Assembly (NCBI RefSeq): GCF_900105675.1
Contig: NZ_LT629786.1
Location: 372,001-436,000, forward strand
Direction of reading: 5' to 3'
Length of the DNA: 64,000 nucleotides
Origin: Pseudomonas synxantha
GTDB taxonomy: Bacteria; Pseudomonadota; Gammaproteobacteria; Pseudomonadales; Pseudomonadaceae
The notes beneath the pieces were generated by a model. The model did not search any database. It saw only the letters and a program-made list of their open reading frames with translations, and was not told where the DNA came from. The position numbers and the translations under genes are program-made. This document shows positions 37,352 through 45,996 of the stretch, in pieces (within the stretch, counting starts at the first letter, position 1; each line of letters opens with the position of its first letter).

Positions 37352-37537
37352 TTAAAAGTTGACCTGACCCTCGGGCTGTTGTTCTTCCCCACCGATCTTC
37401 GCGCCTTCACCGGCCATGTCCAGAGCTTTGTTGCAAGCGTCCATTGCGCCGTTTGCCAGGTCCAGCCCTTTATCAACAATACCCGCTACCATTGGGGCTG
37501 CACCTGCAATTCCTGCTGCCATCGAAATAGGATCCAT
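37352..37537 (-). CDS. Small 61-aa Gly/Ala/Met-rich hypothetical protein
   Basis: Begins MDPISMAAGIAGAAPMVAGI, continuing with an amphipathic helix-like stretch (VDKGLDLANGAMDACNKALD) and an acidic/Gln-rich tail. GGAG lies 7 bp before the chosen ATG; an ATG 6 bp earlier sits too close to it. One cysteine. It looks like a small secreted or self-assembling peptide, but no family is recognised. It has its own hairpin downstream and lies between sodB and bifA. Confidence 0.6.
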   Translation of the reverse strand: MDPISMAAGIAGAAPMVAGIVDKGLDLANGAMDACNKALDMAGEGAKIGGEEQQPEGQVNF

Positions 37538-37640
37538 CGTCATTCTCCACATTTGAATTAGGAGGCTTATTCCTCCTGGCGTTTGTGTGGTGAATTGTTA
37601 CTGTTGAGTTCCGTGTTTCTGGCGTGTCTATCTGGCGCAC

Positions 37641-37666
37641 AAAAAAAAGCCCGGCAATCGCCGGGC
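37641..37666 (-). terminator. Rho-independent terminator of sodB
   Basis: On the minus strand AGCCCGGCG and TGCCGGGCT form a stem with a short loop, followed by a run of eight T, 22 bp after the sodB stop. Confidence 0.95.
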
Positions 37667-37687
37667 TCTCTTCAATGCACGTGCTGC

Positions 37688-38284
37688 TTAGGCAGTGAAG
37701 GCCTTGCCTTCGAACTGCTCAGCCACGAACTTCCAGTTGACCAGGTTCCAGAACGCTTCCACATACTTCGGACGCACGTTGCGGTAGTCGATGTAGTAAG
37801 CGTGTTCCCACACGTCGCAGGTCAGCAGCGGGGTGTCGCCGCTGGTCAGCGGGTTGCCGGCGCCGATGGTGCTGGCCAGGGCCAGGGAGCCGTCAGCCTT
37901 TTTCACCAGCCAGCCCCAGCCGGAACCGAAGGTGCCAACGGACGTCTTGGTGAATTCTTCCTTGAACTTGTCGAACGAACCGAACGCTGCGTTGATAGCT
38001 TCAGCCAATGCGCCGGTCGGTTGGCCGCCGGCGTTTGGCGCCAGGCAGTTCCAGTAGAAGGTGTGGTTCCAGACTTGAGCGGCGTTGTTGAAGATGCCGC
38101 CCGAGGAAGACTTGACGATCTCTTCCAGGGTCTTGCCTTCGAACTCGGTGCCTGGCACCAGGTTGTTCAGGTTCACGACATAGGTGTTGTGGTGCTTGTC
38201 GTGGTGGTATTCCAAGGTTTCCTTGGAGATGTGCGGCTGCAGGGCATCGTGTGCGTAGGGCAGCGGCGGCAATTCGAAAGCCAT
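37688..38284 (-). CDS. sodB: Iron superoxide dismutase SodB
   Basis: Cytosolic Fe-SOD converting superoxide to oxygen and peroxide. It is 198 aa from [16 protein letters not shown], the typical start; the upstream open frame is rejected because AGGAG is 8 bp before this ATG. Metal ligands are in [10 protein letters not shown] (first His), WNHTFYW (second His) and [11 protein letters not shown] (Asp and His). Iron-specific wording ([16 protein letters not shown]) is retained. Terminator at 37641. Confidence 0.97.
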   Translation of the reverse strand: MAFELPPLPYAHDALQPHISKETLEYHHDKHHNTYVVNLNNLVPGTEFEGKTLEEIVKSSSGGIFNNAAQVWNHTFYWNCLAPNAGGQPTGALAEAINAAFGSFDKFKEEFTKTSVGTFGSGWGWLVKKADGSLALASTIGAGNPLTSGDTPLLTCDVWEHAYYIDYRNVRPKYVEAFWNLVNWKFVAEQFEGKAFTA

Positions 38285-38462
38285 GATGATTCTCCTAATC
38301 AGGTCAGTTGCGGTGAGCGCAAGGCCGATCACGGGCGGCCAGACATGCGCCGGGGAGTTTGTACTCTTTGCGGCGCAGGAGTCCGATCATAGCACCGGGG
38401 GTGCGGCATAACCACGCAACAACTGTGTGGGATAGAGGTTCCAGAGCGTTTTGGAATATTTG

Positions 38463-39062
38463 TCAGGCGCTGATCAATTGATAGGCCACCGTGAACATCA
38501 TCACCGCGACCAGCAAGTCCAGCAGGCGCCAGGTGGCCGGGCGTGCCAGCCAGGGCGCCAGCCACGCCGCGCCGAGCGCCAGGGTGGTGAACCACAGGAG
38601 CGACGCACTGGCTGCGCCGGCCACGTAGGCGCCCGGCTCTGTTTGTTGCGCGCCCAGGGTGCCGATCAGCAGGACGGTGTCCAGGTACACATGAGGGTTA
38701 AGCAGGGTCACCGCCAGTGCGCTCAACAGGACGGCGCGCAACGAGCGGGTCTTGAGGCTGGCTCCCTGATCCAGGCTTTGCTTCGAAAAGGCCCTGCGCA
38801 GCGCGCACGCGCCATACCAGAGCAGGAACGCCGCACCGCCCCAGCGCGCCACCGCCAGCAGTATCGGGCTTTGGGCCAGGACAGTGGCCAGGCCGAACAC
38901 TCCCGCGGCCACCAGCAGCGCATCGCAGATCACGCACAAGGCCGCGACGGGCAAATGATGCTCGCGGCGCAGGCTTTGCGCGAGGACGAATGCGTTCTGC
39001 GTTCCGATTGCCATGATCAGCCCGAGGGCCACCAGCAATCCATTCATATAGCTCTGCCACAT
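38463..39062 (-). CDS. argO: LysE-type L-arginine exporter ArgO
   Basis: A 199-aa inner-membrane exporter with 5-6 hydrophobic segments and the LysE/ArgO signature LGLIMAIGTQNAFVLAQSLRREH. It exports arginine (and toxic canavanine in E. coli). Divergent from argP with a 99-bp gap, the arrangement of an LysR regulator with its target. AAGGA lies 9 bp before ATG. Confidence 0.9.
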   Translation of the reverse strand: MWQSYMNGLLVALGLIMAIGTQNAFVLAQSLRREHHLPVAALCVICDALLVAAGVFGLATVLAQSPILLAVARWGGAAFLLWYGACALRRAFSKQSLDQGASLKTRSLRAVLLSALAVTLLNPHVYLDTVLLIGTLGAQQTEPGAYVAGAASASLLWFTTLALGAAWLAPWLARPATWRLLDLLVAVMMFTVAYQLISA

Positions 39063-39161
39063 ACTGAAAGATCCTTTTAATGCTCAAACGGTGCTGGCTA
39101 TGATGCGCATCGTGCCTGTATAAGAAAAACCAATATTGCTGATCGCTCATTAGAGAAACTG

Positions 39162-40055
39162 ATGTTCGACTATAAATTGCTGTCTGCCCTGGCGGCAGTG
39201 GTGGAACAGGCCGGCTTTGAACGTGGCGCCCATGTATTGGGGTTGTCGCAGTCGGCCATCTCCCAGCGCATCAAGTTGCTGGAAGCGCGTATCGGCCAGC
39301 CGGTGCTGGTGCGCGCTTCGCCGCCGACGCCTACCGATATCGGTCGGCGCTTGCTCAACCATGTGCAACAGGTGCGCTTGCTCGAGCGCGACCTGCAAAG
39401 CCAGGTGCCGGCCCTCGACGAGGAGGGCATGCCCGAACGCCTGCGCATCGCCCTAAATGCGGACAGCCTCGCCACCTGGTGGGCAGAGGCCGTCAGCGAT
39501 TTCTGCGCCGAACAGCACTTGCTGCTGGACCTGGTGGTGGAAGACCAGACGGTTGGCCTCAAGCGCATGCGTGCCGGTGAAGTGGCCGCCTGTATCTGTG
39601 CCAGCGAGCGCCCGGTGGCCGGTGCGCGCAGCCTGTTGCTGGGCGCCATGCGGTATCGCGCGCTGGCGAGCCCGGCCTTTATTGCCCGGCATTTTCCCGA
39701 GGGCGTGCGGGCCGATCAATTGGCGCGCACGCCTGCGCTGGTGTTCGGCCCGGATGATTTCCTGCAACACCGCTACCTGGCATCCCTCGGGGTGGACGGC
39801 GGTTTCGAACACCATCTATGCCCGTCATCCGAAGGATTTATCCGCCTGACGGAAGCCGGCCTGGGCTGGGGCCTGGTGCCTGAATTGCAGGTGCGTGACC
39901 AGCTGGAAACCGGCGCATTGGTCGAGTTATTGCCAGATAAGCCCATCGACGTGCCGCTGTACTGGCATCATTGGCGCAGTGGCGGGCAACTGTTGGGCCT
40001 GTTGACTGAACATCTGGCCCAGGCGTGTGGCCAATGGTTGGTGCCGTTGGAGTAG
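39162..40055 (+). CDS. argP: LysR-family regulator ArgP (IciA)
   Basis: A 297-aa LysR protein: N-terminal winged helix (LSQSAISQRIKLLEARIGQPVLVR, about 18-45) and a C-terminal ligand-binding domain. The wording fits ArgP/IciA, which activates argO in response to arginine and is repressing with lysine in E. coli. It is divergent from argO; the NAD-epimerase gene follows 52 bp downstream. Confidence 0.9.
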   Translation: MFDYKLLSALAAVVEQAGFERGAHVLGLSQSAISQRIKLLEARIGQPVLVRASPPTPTDIGRRLLNHVQQVRLLERDLQSQVPALDEEGMPERLRIALNADSLATWWAEAVSDFCAEQHLLLDLVVEDQTVGLKRMRAGEVAACICASERPVAGARSLLLGAMRYRALASPAFIARHFPEGVRADQLARTPALVFGPDDFLQHRYLASLGVDGGFEHHLCPSSEGFIRLTEAGLGWGLVPELQVRDQLETGALVELLPDKPIDVPLYWHHWRSGGQLLGLLTEHLAQACGQWLVPLE

Positions 40056-40107
40056 CGGCAGGCGTCAAGGCAACAGCGATGAAAAACGAAAGAACACGGA
40101 GCACTAC

Positions 40108-41106
40108 ATGAAAATTCTGGTCACCGGCGCAAGCGGCTTCATCGGCGGGCGCTTTGCGCGCTTCGCCCTTGAGCAGGGCCTGGATGTGCGGGTCAACGGG
40201 CGGCGCGCCGAAGGTGTGGAACACCTGGTACGGCGTGGTGCCGAGTTTATCCAGGGTGATTTGAATGATGCCGACTTGGTGCGCGACCTGTGCCGCGATG
40301 TCGAAGCCGTGGTGCATTGTGCGGGCGCCGTCGGGCTGTGGGGTAAGTACCAGGACTTCCACCAGGGTAATGTGCTGGTCACCGAAAACGTGGTCGAAGC
40401 CTGCCTCAAGCAGCGTGTCGGCCGCCTGGTGCACCTGTCGTCGCCATCGATCTACTTCGATGGTCGCGATCACCTGGGGCTCACTGAAGAGCAAGTGCCC
40501 AAGCGCTTCAAGCATCCCTATGCCGCCACCAAGTACCTGGCCGAGCAGAAAGTCTTCGGAGCCCAGGAGTTTGGCCTTGAGGTGCTGGCCCTGCGCCCGC
40601 GTTTCGTTACCGGTGCCGGCGACATGAGCATCTTCCCGCGCCTGTTGAAAATGCAGCGCAAAAATCGCCTGGCTATTGTGGGGAACGGTCTGAACAAGGT
40701 CGACTTCACCAGCGTGCATAATCTCAATGAGGCGTTGCTCAGCAGCCTGCTCGCCCCCGGCTCGGCGTTAGGCAAGGCCTACAACATCAGCAACGGTGCG
40801 CCGGTGCCAGTGTGGGACGTGGTCAACTACGTGATGCGACAAATGGAGCTGCCCCAAGTGACCCGGTATCAATCCTACGGTTTGTCCTACAGCGTGGCAG
40901 CCTTGAATGAGGCATTTTGCGCCATGTGGCCGGGGTGGCCGGAGCCGGCGTTATCGCGCCTGGGCATGCAGGTAATGAACAAGGATTTCACCCTCGATAT
41001 CAGCCGCGCCAGGCATTATCTCGACTACGAGCCCAAGGTCAGCCTGTGGACCGCGCTCGACGAATTCTGCAGCTGGTGGAAGGCCCAGGACTCGGGCTTC
41101 AAATAA
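40108..41106 (+). CDS. NAD(P)-dependent epimerase/3-beta-HSD-like oxidoreductase
   Basis: A 332-aa extended short-chain dehydrogenase: N-terminal cofactor motif GASGFIGG (G-x-x-G-x-x-G), LSSPSIYF, and the catalytic pair in HPYAATKYLAE (YxxxK). The sequence pattern suits the 3-beta-hydroxysteroid dehydrogenase/isomerase-like group, but the substrate is unknown. GGAG lies 7 bp before the ATG; an upstream open extension overlaps argP and is rejected. It may be co-transcribed with argP. Confidence 0.87.
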   Translation: MKILVTGASGFIGGRFARFALEQGLDVRVNGRRAEGVEHLVRRGAEFIQGDLNDADLVRDLCRDVEAVVHCAGAVGLWGKYQDFHQGNVLVTENVVEACLKQRVGRLVHLSSPSIYFDGRDHLGLTEEQVPKRFKHPYAATKYLAEQKVFGAQEFGLEVLALRPRFVTGAGDMSIFPRLLKMQRKNRLAIVGNGLNKVDFTSVHNLNEALLSSLLAPGSALGKAYNISNGAPVPVWDVVNYVMRQMELPQVTRYQSYGLSYSVAALNEAFCAMWPGWPEPALSRLGMQVMNKDFTLDISRARHYLDYEPKVSLWTALDEFCSWWKAQDSGFK

Positions 41107-41233
41107 GCTCATAACCAGCAATATATGGGGAACCGAATTCGCGGTTCCGGGTCGATCCATGCGCCGCGAGTACGGTTTATACTCCTGCCGCTCGGCTTTG
41201 CAGCCAGCCATCTCATTGATTCAGGGTAGATTC

Positions 41234-42058
41234 ATGCGTAACGATGCAAACGATGATCTCGATAACGTTCCCACCCTGCGGGCCGACCATGGGGACGACG
41301 ATGATTTCGTGCCGACGCCCGCCACGTCGGTGCGCTCGCGAGCGACGCCCGTGGTCAAGGTCAAGAGCGCCAGCACCGGCCCATTGTGGGCATTGGTCGG
41401 CGCACTGTTGATCGCCTTTGCTGGCCTCGCCTGGTGGAGCTTCCAGCAGATTTCGCTGATGGGCCAGCAGTTGGTCGCCACCCAGGAAAGCTTCGCCCGG
41501 ATCAGCGAGGAAGCGGCGGGGCGCCTGCAGGCTATCTCGGGCAAGGTGGTAGCCAGCGAAGCCAACGTGAACAACGGCAGCGAAGCGTTGAAACTGCAGA
41601 TCAAGCAGTTGCAGGACCAGTTGCAGGAGCAGGGCAAGCAACAGATGGGCGTTGCCGGCCAAGCTACCGAGCTGGACAGCCGCTTGGCCCAGATGACCGC
41701 CAGCACCACCGAACTGACAGCGGCGAACGCCAAGTTGCAAGGCGAGGTGCAAGCCCTGACCGATGCCGTTGCTACGCTCAAGGCGGCGCAAGGCGAGATC
41801 AAGGACCTGTCCACCGAGGTGGCGGCTTTGAAAAAGCAGGGCAACCCAAGCGCGGCCATCGCCCGCCTCGAGCAGGACGTGCTGGTACTCAAGAGCGCCC
41901 AGGAAAACCAGCCTGCCAACCTCGATGCGCCGACCAACAAGGAGTTCGATGTGTTCCGCATCCAGACCACCCGCAATATCACCACCTTGCAGAGTCAGGT
42001 GCAGAATCTTAACCAGCGCCTCAATGCGCCTGCTGCGGCCACACCGCTGGGTCAGTGA
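41234..42058 (+). CDS. Single-pass membrane protein with long coiled coil
   Basis: A 274-aa protein: acidic cytoplasmic N-terminus (about 1-50, DDLDNVPTLRADHGDDDDF), one membrane segment (GPLWALVGALLIAFAGLAWW), then about 190 residues of periplasmic coiled coil with Leu/Gln heptads and a Pro/Ala-rich end. Resembles envelope scaffold proteins annotated as ATPase-like or hypothetical in pseudomonads; no catalytic motif. ATG at 41234 with AGGGT upstream. Function unknown. Confidence 0.75.
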   Translation: MRNDANDDLDNVPTLRADHGDDDDFVPTPATSVRSRATPVVKVKSASTGPLWALVGALLIAFAGLAWWSFQQISLMGQQLVATQESFARISEEAAGRLQAISGKVVASEANVNNGSEALKLQIKQLQDQLQEQGKQQMGVAGQATELDSRLAQMTASTTELTAANAKLQGEVQALTDAVATLKAAQGEIKDLSTEVAALKKQGNPSAAIARLEQDVLVLKSAQENQPANLDAPTNKEFDVFRIQTTRNITTLQSQVQNLNQRLNAPAAATPLGQ

Positions 42059-42073
42059 CCACCAATCGTCCTC

Positions 42074-42174
42074 TGTAGGAGCGAGCTTGCTCGCGAAAAA
42101 CGTTAACGATTACGCAGGTTATCCTGGATAAACGCGGTGCTTGTTAGCTTTTCGCGAGCAAGCTCGCTCCTACA
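42074..42174. repeat. REP pair of the TAGGAGCGAGCTTGC family
   Basis: TGTAGGAGCGAGCTTGCTCGCGAAAA and TTTTCGCGAGCAAGCTCGCTCCTACA are perfect inverse arms about 50 bp apart, a different family from the G-rich REPs elsewhere. It ends 6 bp before the TGTCACC operator. Confidence 0.92.
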
Positions 42175-42179
42175 TGGAT

Positions 42180-42197
42180 TGTCACCAAGCGGTGACA
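42180..42197. promoter_or_regulatory. Shared sugar operator, copy A (AGE epimerase promoter)
   Basis: TGTCACCAAGCGGTGACA: perfect 7-bp inverted arms around 4 bp. A second copy precedes gtsA (43524-43541). The 47 bp after the shared GTGACATTT also align without gaps, including GTTAC and GTTTAGACTCC, suggesting a duplicated promoter. The protein that binds is unknown. Confidence 0.7.
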
Positions 42198-42259
42198 TTT
42201 CTTTTCCCCTTCGTTACTTGCCCCTCCTGCGCCCTTGTTTAGACTCCGGTCATTCCACA

Positions 42260-42270
42260 AAAAACAATAA
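42260..42270 (+). promoter_or_regulatory. Hfq/Crc CA motif of the AGE epimerase gene
   Basis: AAAAACAATAA fits AANAANAANAA and overlaps the start of the AAGGG ribosome site, 9 bp before the ATG. Confidence 0.6.
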
Positions 42271-42279
42271 GGGCCACCC

Positions 42280-43539
42280 ATGACCACCCAACCACTGCCT
42301 GCCAGCAGTTGGCTGAACGCACCTGCCCATCATGCCTGGCTTGCCGCCGAAGGCCAGCGCCTGCTGGCGTTTGCCAAGGCATCGCGGCTGCCGGACGGTT
42401 TCGGCAACCTGGACGATAAAGGCCAACTGCCGGCCAATGCCCACGCCGAAACCATGAACACCGCCCGTATGACCCACAGTTTCGCCATGGCCCATGCCAT
42501 GGGGCTGCCTGGTTACGCCGAGTTGGTAGCGCATGGTGTGACGGCCCTCAGCGGCCCGCTGCGCGACAGTGAGCACGGTGGCTGGTTTGCCGCACCTAAA
42601 GCCCTTGATGGCAACACCGGCAAGGCTGCTTACCTGCATGCCTTCGTCGCCCTGGCCGCCAGCTCTGCCGCAGTGGCCGGCGCGCCCGGCGCGCAGGCCT
42701 TATTGAACGACGCCATCCATATCATCGACCAGTTCTTCTGGAACGAGGAGGAGGGCGTCATGCTCGAATCCTTCGCCCAGGACTGGAGCGGCGTCGAAGC
42801 CTATCGCGGCGCCAACAGCAACATGCACGCGACGGAAGCCTTTCTGGCCCTGGCCGACGTCACCGCAGATACCCGTTGGCTGGACCGCGCGCTGCGCATC
42901 GTCGAACGGGTGATCCATACCCACGCCGCCGGCAGCCAGTTCATGGTGATCGAGCATTTCGACGCGCAGTGGAAGCCGCTGCCGGGCTACAACCAGGACA
43001 ACCCCGCCGATGGCTTTCGCCCTTATGGCATCACCCCTGGCCACGGTTTCGAATGGGCCCGGCTGGTGTTGCACCTTGAAGCCTCGCGCTTGCAGGCAGG
43101 GCTCAGCACGCCAGACTGGCTGGTAAGCGACGCGAAAAACCTGTTTGCCAGTGCCTGTGAATACGCCTGGGCGGTGGATGGCGCTGCCGGCATCGTCTAC
43201 ACCCTGGACTGGTACCATCGCCCGGTGGTGCGCGAGCGTCTGCACTGGACCCACGCCGAAGCCAGCGCCGCCGCGCAAGCCTTGCTCAAGCGTACCGGCG
43301 AGCTGCATTACGAGACCTGGTACCGGCGATTCTGGGAGTTTTGCGAAACCCACTTTATCGACCGCATCAACGGCAGCTGGCACCACGAGCTCAGCCCCCA
43401 CAACCAGCCCAGCAGCAAGATCTGGGGTGGCAAACCGGACCTGTACCATGCCTGGCAAGCGGTGATGCTGCCGGCGCTACCCTTGTCACCCAGCATGACC
43501 AGCGCTTTAGCTCAGGGTGGTTATGTCACCAAGTGGTGA
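42280..43539 (+). CDS. AGE-family sugar isomerase, probable mannose isomerase
   Basis: A 419-aa (alpha/alpha)6-barrel protein of the N-acylglucosamine 2-epimerase family. Conserved residues include RMTHSFAMAH, HGGWF, NSNMHATEAFLAL and PGHGFEWARL with the catalytic histidine region. Length and motifs match YihS/ManI-type aldose-ketose isomerases (mannose to fructose). Its place beside the gts glucose/mannose importer and a shared operator support mannose use. The last codons (Val-Thr-Lys-Trp-stop) form the next operator copy. Confidence 0.82.
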   Translation: MTTQPLPASSWLNAPAHHAWLAAEGQRLLAFAKASRLPDGFGNLDDKGQLPANAHAETMNTARMTHSFAMAHAMGLPGYAELVAHGVTALSGPLRDSEHGGWFAAPKALDGNTGKAAYLHAFVALAASSAAVAGAPGAQALLNDAIHIIDQFFWNEEEGVMLESFAQDWSGVEAYRGANSNMHATEAFLALADVTADTRWLDRALRIVERVIHTHAAGSQFMVIEHFDAQWKPLPGYNQDNPADGFRPYGITPGHGFEWARLVLHLEASRLQAGLSTPDWLVSDAKNLFASACEYAWAVDGAAGIVYTLDWYHRPVVRERLHWTHAEASAAAQALLKRTGELHYETWYRRFWEFCETHFIDRINGSWHHELSPHNQPSSKIWGGKPDLYHAWQAVMLPALPLSPSMTSALAQGGYVTKW

Positions 43540-43541
43540 CA
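43524..43541. promoter_or_regulatory. Shared sugar operator, copy B (gtsA promoter), inside the end of the AGE gene
   Basis: TGTCACCAAGTGGTGACA: 7-bp perfect arms around 4 bp. It covers the last codons and the TGA stop (43537-43539) of the epimerase gene and lies about 100 bp upstream of gtsA. Downstream bases align without gaps with copy A at 42180. Confidence 0.7.
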
Positions 43542-43621
43542 TTTGTACGTCCCTTTGTTACCTGCACCCTGGAAATCCATGTTTAAACTCCGTGCAGCGC
43601 AAGCTCTAGACTTGCATGCAT

Positions 43622-43632
43622 AACAACAAGAA
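43622..43632 (+). promoter_or_regulatory. Hfq/Crc CA motif of gtsA
   Basis: AACAACAAGAA is a perfect AANAANAANAA run, directly followed by the AAGG ribosome site of gtsA. Confidence 0.7.
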
Positions 43633-43643
43633 AAGGTACTCAG

Positions 43644-44930
43644 ATGAACGCGATTAATCGCCTCGCCGTCGCTATTTCCATTGCCTCGTTGTTTCCCCTC
43701 AGTGCACTTGCCGCCGACTCCAAGGGTACGGTTGAAGTGGTGCATTGGTGGACCTCAGGCGGTGAGAAAGCGGCTGTGGATGTGCTGAAGGCCCAAGTTG
43801 AGAAAGACGGCTTCACCTGGAAAGACGGTGCCGTAGCAGGTGGCGGTGGTGCCACCGCGATGACCGTGCTGAAAAGCCGTGCGGTCGCCGGCAACCCACC
43901 AGGTGTTGCCCAGATCAAGGGGCCCGACATCCAGGAATGGGCGTCCACTGGCCTGCTCGACACCGACGTGCTCAAGGACGTCGCCAAAGCAGAAAAATGG
44001 GATTCTTTGCTCGACAAGAAAGTCTCCGACACCGTCAAGTACGACGGTGACTACGTTGCCGTACCGGTCAACATCCACCGCGTGAACTGGCTGTGGATCA
44101 ACCCGGAAGTCTTCAAGAAAGCCGGTATCACCAAGAACCCCACCACCCTCGAAGAATTCTACGCAGCCGGCGACAAGCTCAAGGCCGCGGGTTTCATTGC
44201 GCTCGCCCACGGTGGCCAGCCTTGGCAGGACAGCACCGTGTTCGAAGCGGTGGTGCTGTCGGTGATGGGCGCCGATGGCTACAAGAAAGCCCTGGTCGAC
44301 CTGGATAACGGCGCACTGACTGGCCCGGAAATGGTCAAGGCCCTCACCGAACTGAAGAAAGTCGCGACCTACATGGACGTCGACGGCAAAGGCCAGGACT
44401 GGAACCTCGAGGCCGGCAAGGTCATCAACGGCAAGGCCGGCATGCAGATCATGGGTGACTGGGCCAAGTCCGAGTGGACTGCGGCCAAGAAAGTCGCCGG
44501 CAAGGACTACGAGTGCGTAGCCTTCCCGGGCACCGACAAAGCCTTCACCTACAACATCGACTCCCTGGCGGTGTTCAAGCAGAAAGACAAAGGCACTGCC
44601 GCGGGTCAGCAGGACATCGCCAAAGTCGTGCTGGGTGAGAACTTCCAGAAGGTGTTCAGCATCAACAAGGGCTCGATCCCTGTGCGTAACGACATGCTGA
44701 ACAAAATGGATTCCTACGGCTTCGACTCCTGCGCCCAGACCGCCGCCAAGGACTTCCTGACCGACGCCAAGACCGGCGGCCTGCAGCCAAGCATGGCGCA
44801 CAACATGGCCACTACCCTGGCGGTGCAAGGTGCGTTCTTTGACGTAGTGACCAACTACATCAACGATCCGAAAGCCGACCCGGCCGACACCGCCAAGAAG
44901 CTTGGCGCGGCGATCAAGTCGGCCAAGTAA
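43644..44930 (+). CDS. gtsA: Glucose/mannose ABC transporter substrate-binding protein GtsA
   Basis: Periplasmic sugar-binding protein of 428 aa, signal peptide [23 protein letters not shown], mature start near ADSKGTVEV. The fold is that of the extracellular solute-binding family 1 ([17 protein letters not shown]). First gene of gtsABCD, the high-affinity glucose importer of pseudomonads, which also takes mannose. A REP pair follows before gtsB, so GtsA can be made in excess of the membrane parts. Regulated by the operator and CA motif upstream. Confidence 0.95.
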   Translation: MNAINRLAVAISIASLFPLSALAADSKGTVEVVHWWTSGGEKAAVDVLKAQVEKDGFTWKDGAVAGGGGATAMTVLKSRAVAGNPPGVAQIKGPDIQEWASTGLLDTDVLKDVAKAEKWDSLLDKKVSDTVKYDGDYVAVPVNIHRVNWLWINPEVFKKAGITKNPTTLEEFYAAGDKLKAAGFIALAHGGQPWQDSTVFEAVVLSVMGADGYKKALVDLDNGALTGPEMVKALTELKKVATYMDVDGKGQDWNLEAGKVINGKAGMQIMGDWAKSEWTAAKKVAGKDYECVAFPGTDKAFTYNIDSLAVFKQKDKGTAAGQQDIAKVVLGENFQKVFSINKGSIPVRNDMLNKMDSYGFDSCAQTAAKDFLTDAKTGGLQPSMAHNMATTLAVQGAFFDVVTNYINDPKADPADTAKKLGAAIKSAK

Positions 44931-44940
44931 CGCAGCTATC

Positions 44941-45040
44941 TGTAGGAGCGAGCTTGCTCGCGAAAAACTCAAGGTCACCGCGTTCATGCTGTATGCACGC
45001 GCTATCGTTGAAGTCCTTCGCGAGCAAGCTCGCTCCTACA
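44941..45040. repeat. REP pair (TAGGAGCGAGCTTGC family) between gtsA and gtsB
   Basis: TGTAGGAGCGAGCTTGCTCGCGAA and its inverse TTCGCGAGCAAGCTCGCTCCTACA. The same family as at 42074; it sits within the operon and can form a long RNA hairpin that protects the gtsA message. Confidence 0.93.
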
Positions 45041-45087
45041 GGGTTCGGTCTACCTGTTAGTTCTTTTTCCCTGTACTGGATTTCCCC

Positions 45088-45996
45088 ATGAGTTCTGTTG
45101 CTGTGTTCAGCAAGGCCTCGCCGTTCGATGCACTGCAACGCTGGCTGCCCAAACTGGTGCTGGCGCCGAGCATGTTCATCGTGTTGGTGGGCTTTTATGG
45201 CTACATCCTGTGGACGTTCGTGCTGTCGTTCACCACCTCCACGTTCCTGCCCAGCTACAAGTGGGCGGGCCTGGCGCAGTATGAGCGGTTGTTCGACAAC
45301 GACCGCTGGTGGGTCGCGAGCAAGAACCTGGCCGTGTTCGGCGGCATGTTCATTGGCATCACCCTGGTGATCGGGGTGACGCTGGCGATTTTCCTTGACC
45401 AGAAAATCCGCCGTGAAGGCTTCATCCGTACCATTTACCTGTACCCGATGGCGCTCTCGATGATCGTCACCGGTACCGCCTGGAAATGGCTGCTCAACCC
45501 GGGCATGGGCCTGGACAAACTCCTGCGCGATTGGGGCTGGGAAGGCTTCCGTCTCGATTGGCTGATCGACCCGGACCGCGTGGTCTATTGCCTGGTGATT
45601 GCTGCCGTGTGGCAAGCTTCCGGTTTCATCATGGCGATGTTCCTGGCCGGCCTGCGCGGCGTCGACCAGTCGATCATCCGCGCCGCTCAGATCGACGGTG
45701 CCAGCCTGCCGCGTATCTACTGGAGCGTGGTGCTGCCCAGCCTGCGTCCGGTGTTTTTCAGTGCGGTAATGATCCTGGCGCACATTGCGATCAAGAGCTT
45801 TGACCTGGTGGCCGCCATGACTGCCGGCGGCCCGGGCTATTCGTCCGACCTGCCGGCGATGTTCATGTACTCGTTCACCTTCAGTCGTGGCCAGATGGGC
45901 ATGGGCTCGGCCAGTGCAATCCTGATGCTCGGTGCGATCCTCGCGATCATCGTGCCGTACCTGTATTCCGAGCTGAGGACCAAGCGTAATGACTAG
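45088..45996 (+). CDS. gtsB: Glucose ABC transporter permease GtsB
   Basis: A 302-aa inner-membrane permease with six hydrophobic segments and the MalF-type EAA loop (AAQIDGASLPRIYWSVVLPSL) that contacts the ATPase. Second gene of gtsABCD; its last 8 bp overlap the gtsC start, indicating coupling. Confidence 0.95.
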   Translation: MSSVAVFSKASPFDALQRWLPKLVLAPSMFIVLVGFYGYILWTFVLSFTTSTFLPSYKWAGLAQYERLFDNDRWWVASKNLAVFGGMFIGITLVIGVTLAIFLDQKIRREGFIRTIYLYPMALSMIVTGTAWKWLLNPGMGLDKLLRDWGWEGFRLDWLIDPDRVVYCLVIAAVWQASGFIMAMFLAGLRGVDQSIIRAAQIDGASLPRIYWSVVLPSLRPVFFSAVMILAHIAIKSFDLVAAMTAGGPGYSSDLPAMFMYSFTFSRGQMGMGSASAILMLGAILAIIVPYLYSELRTKRND

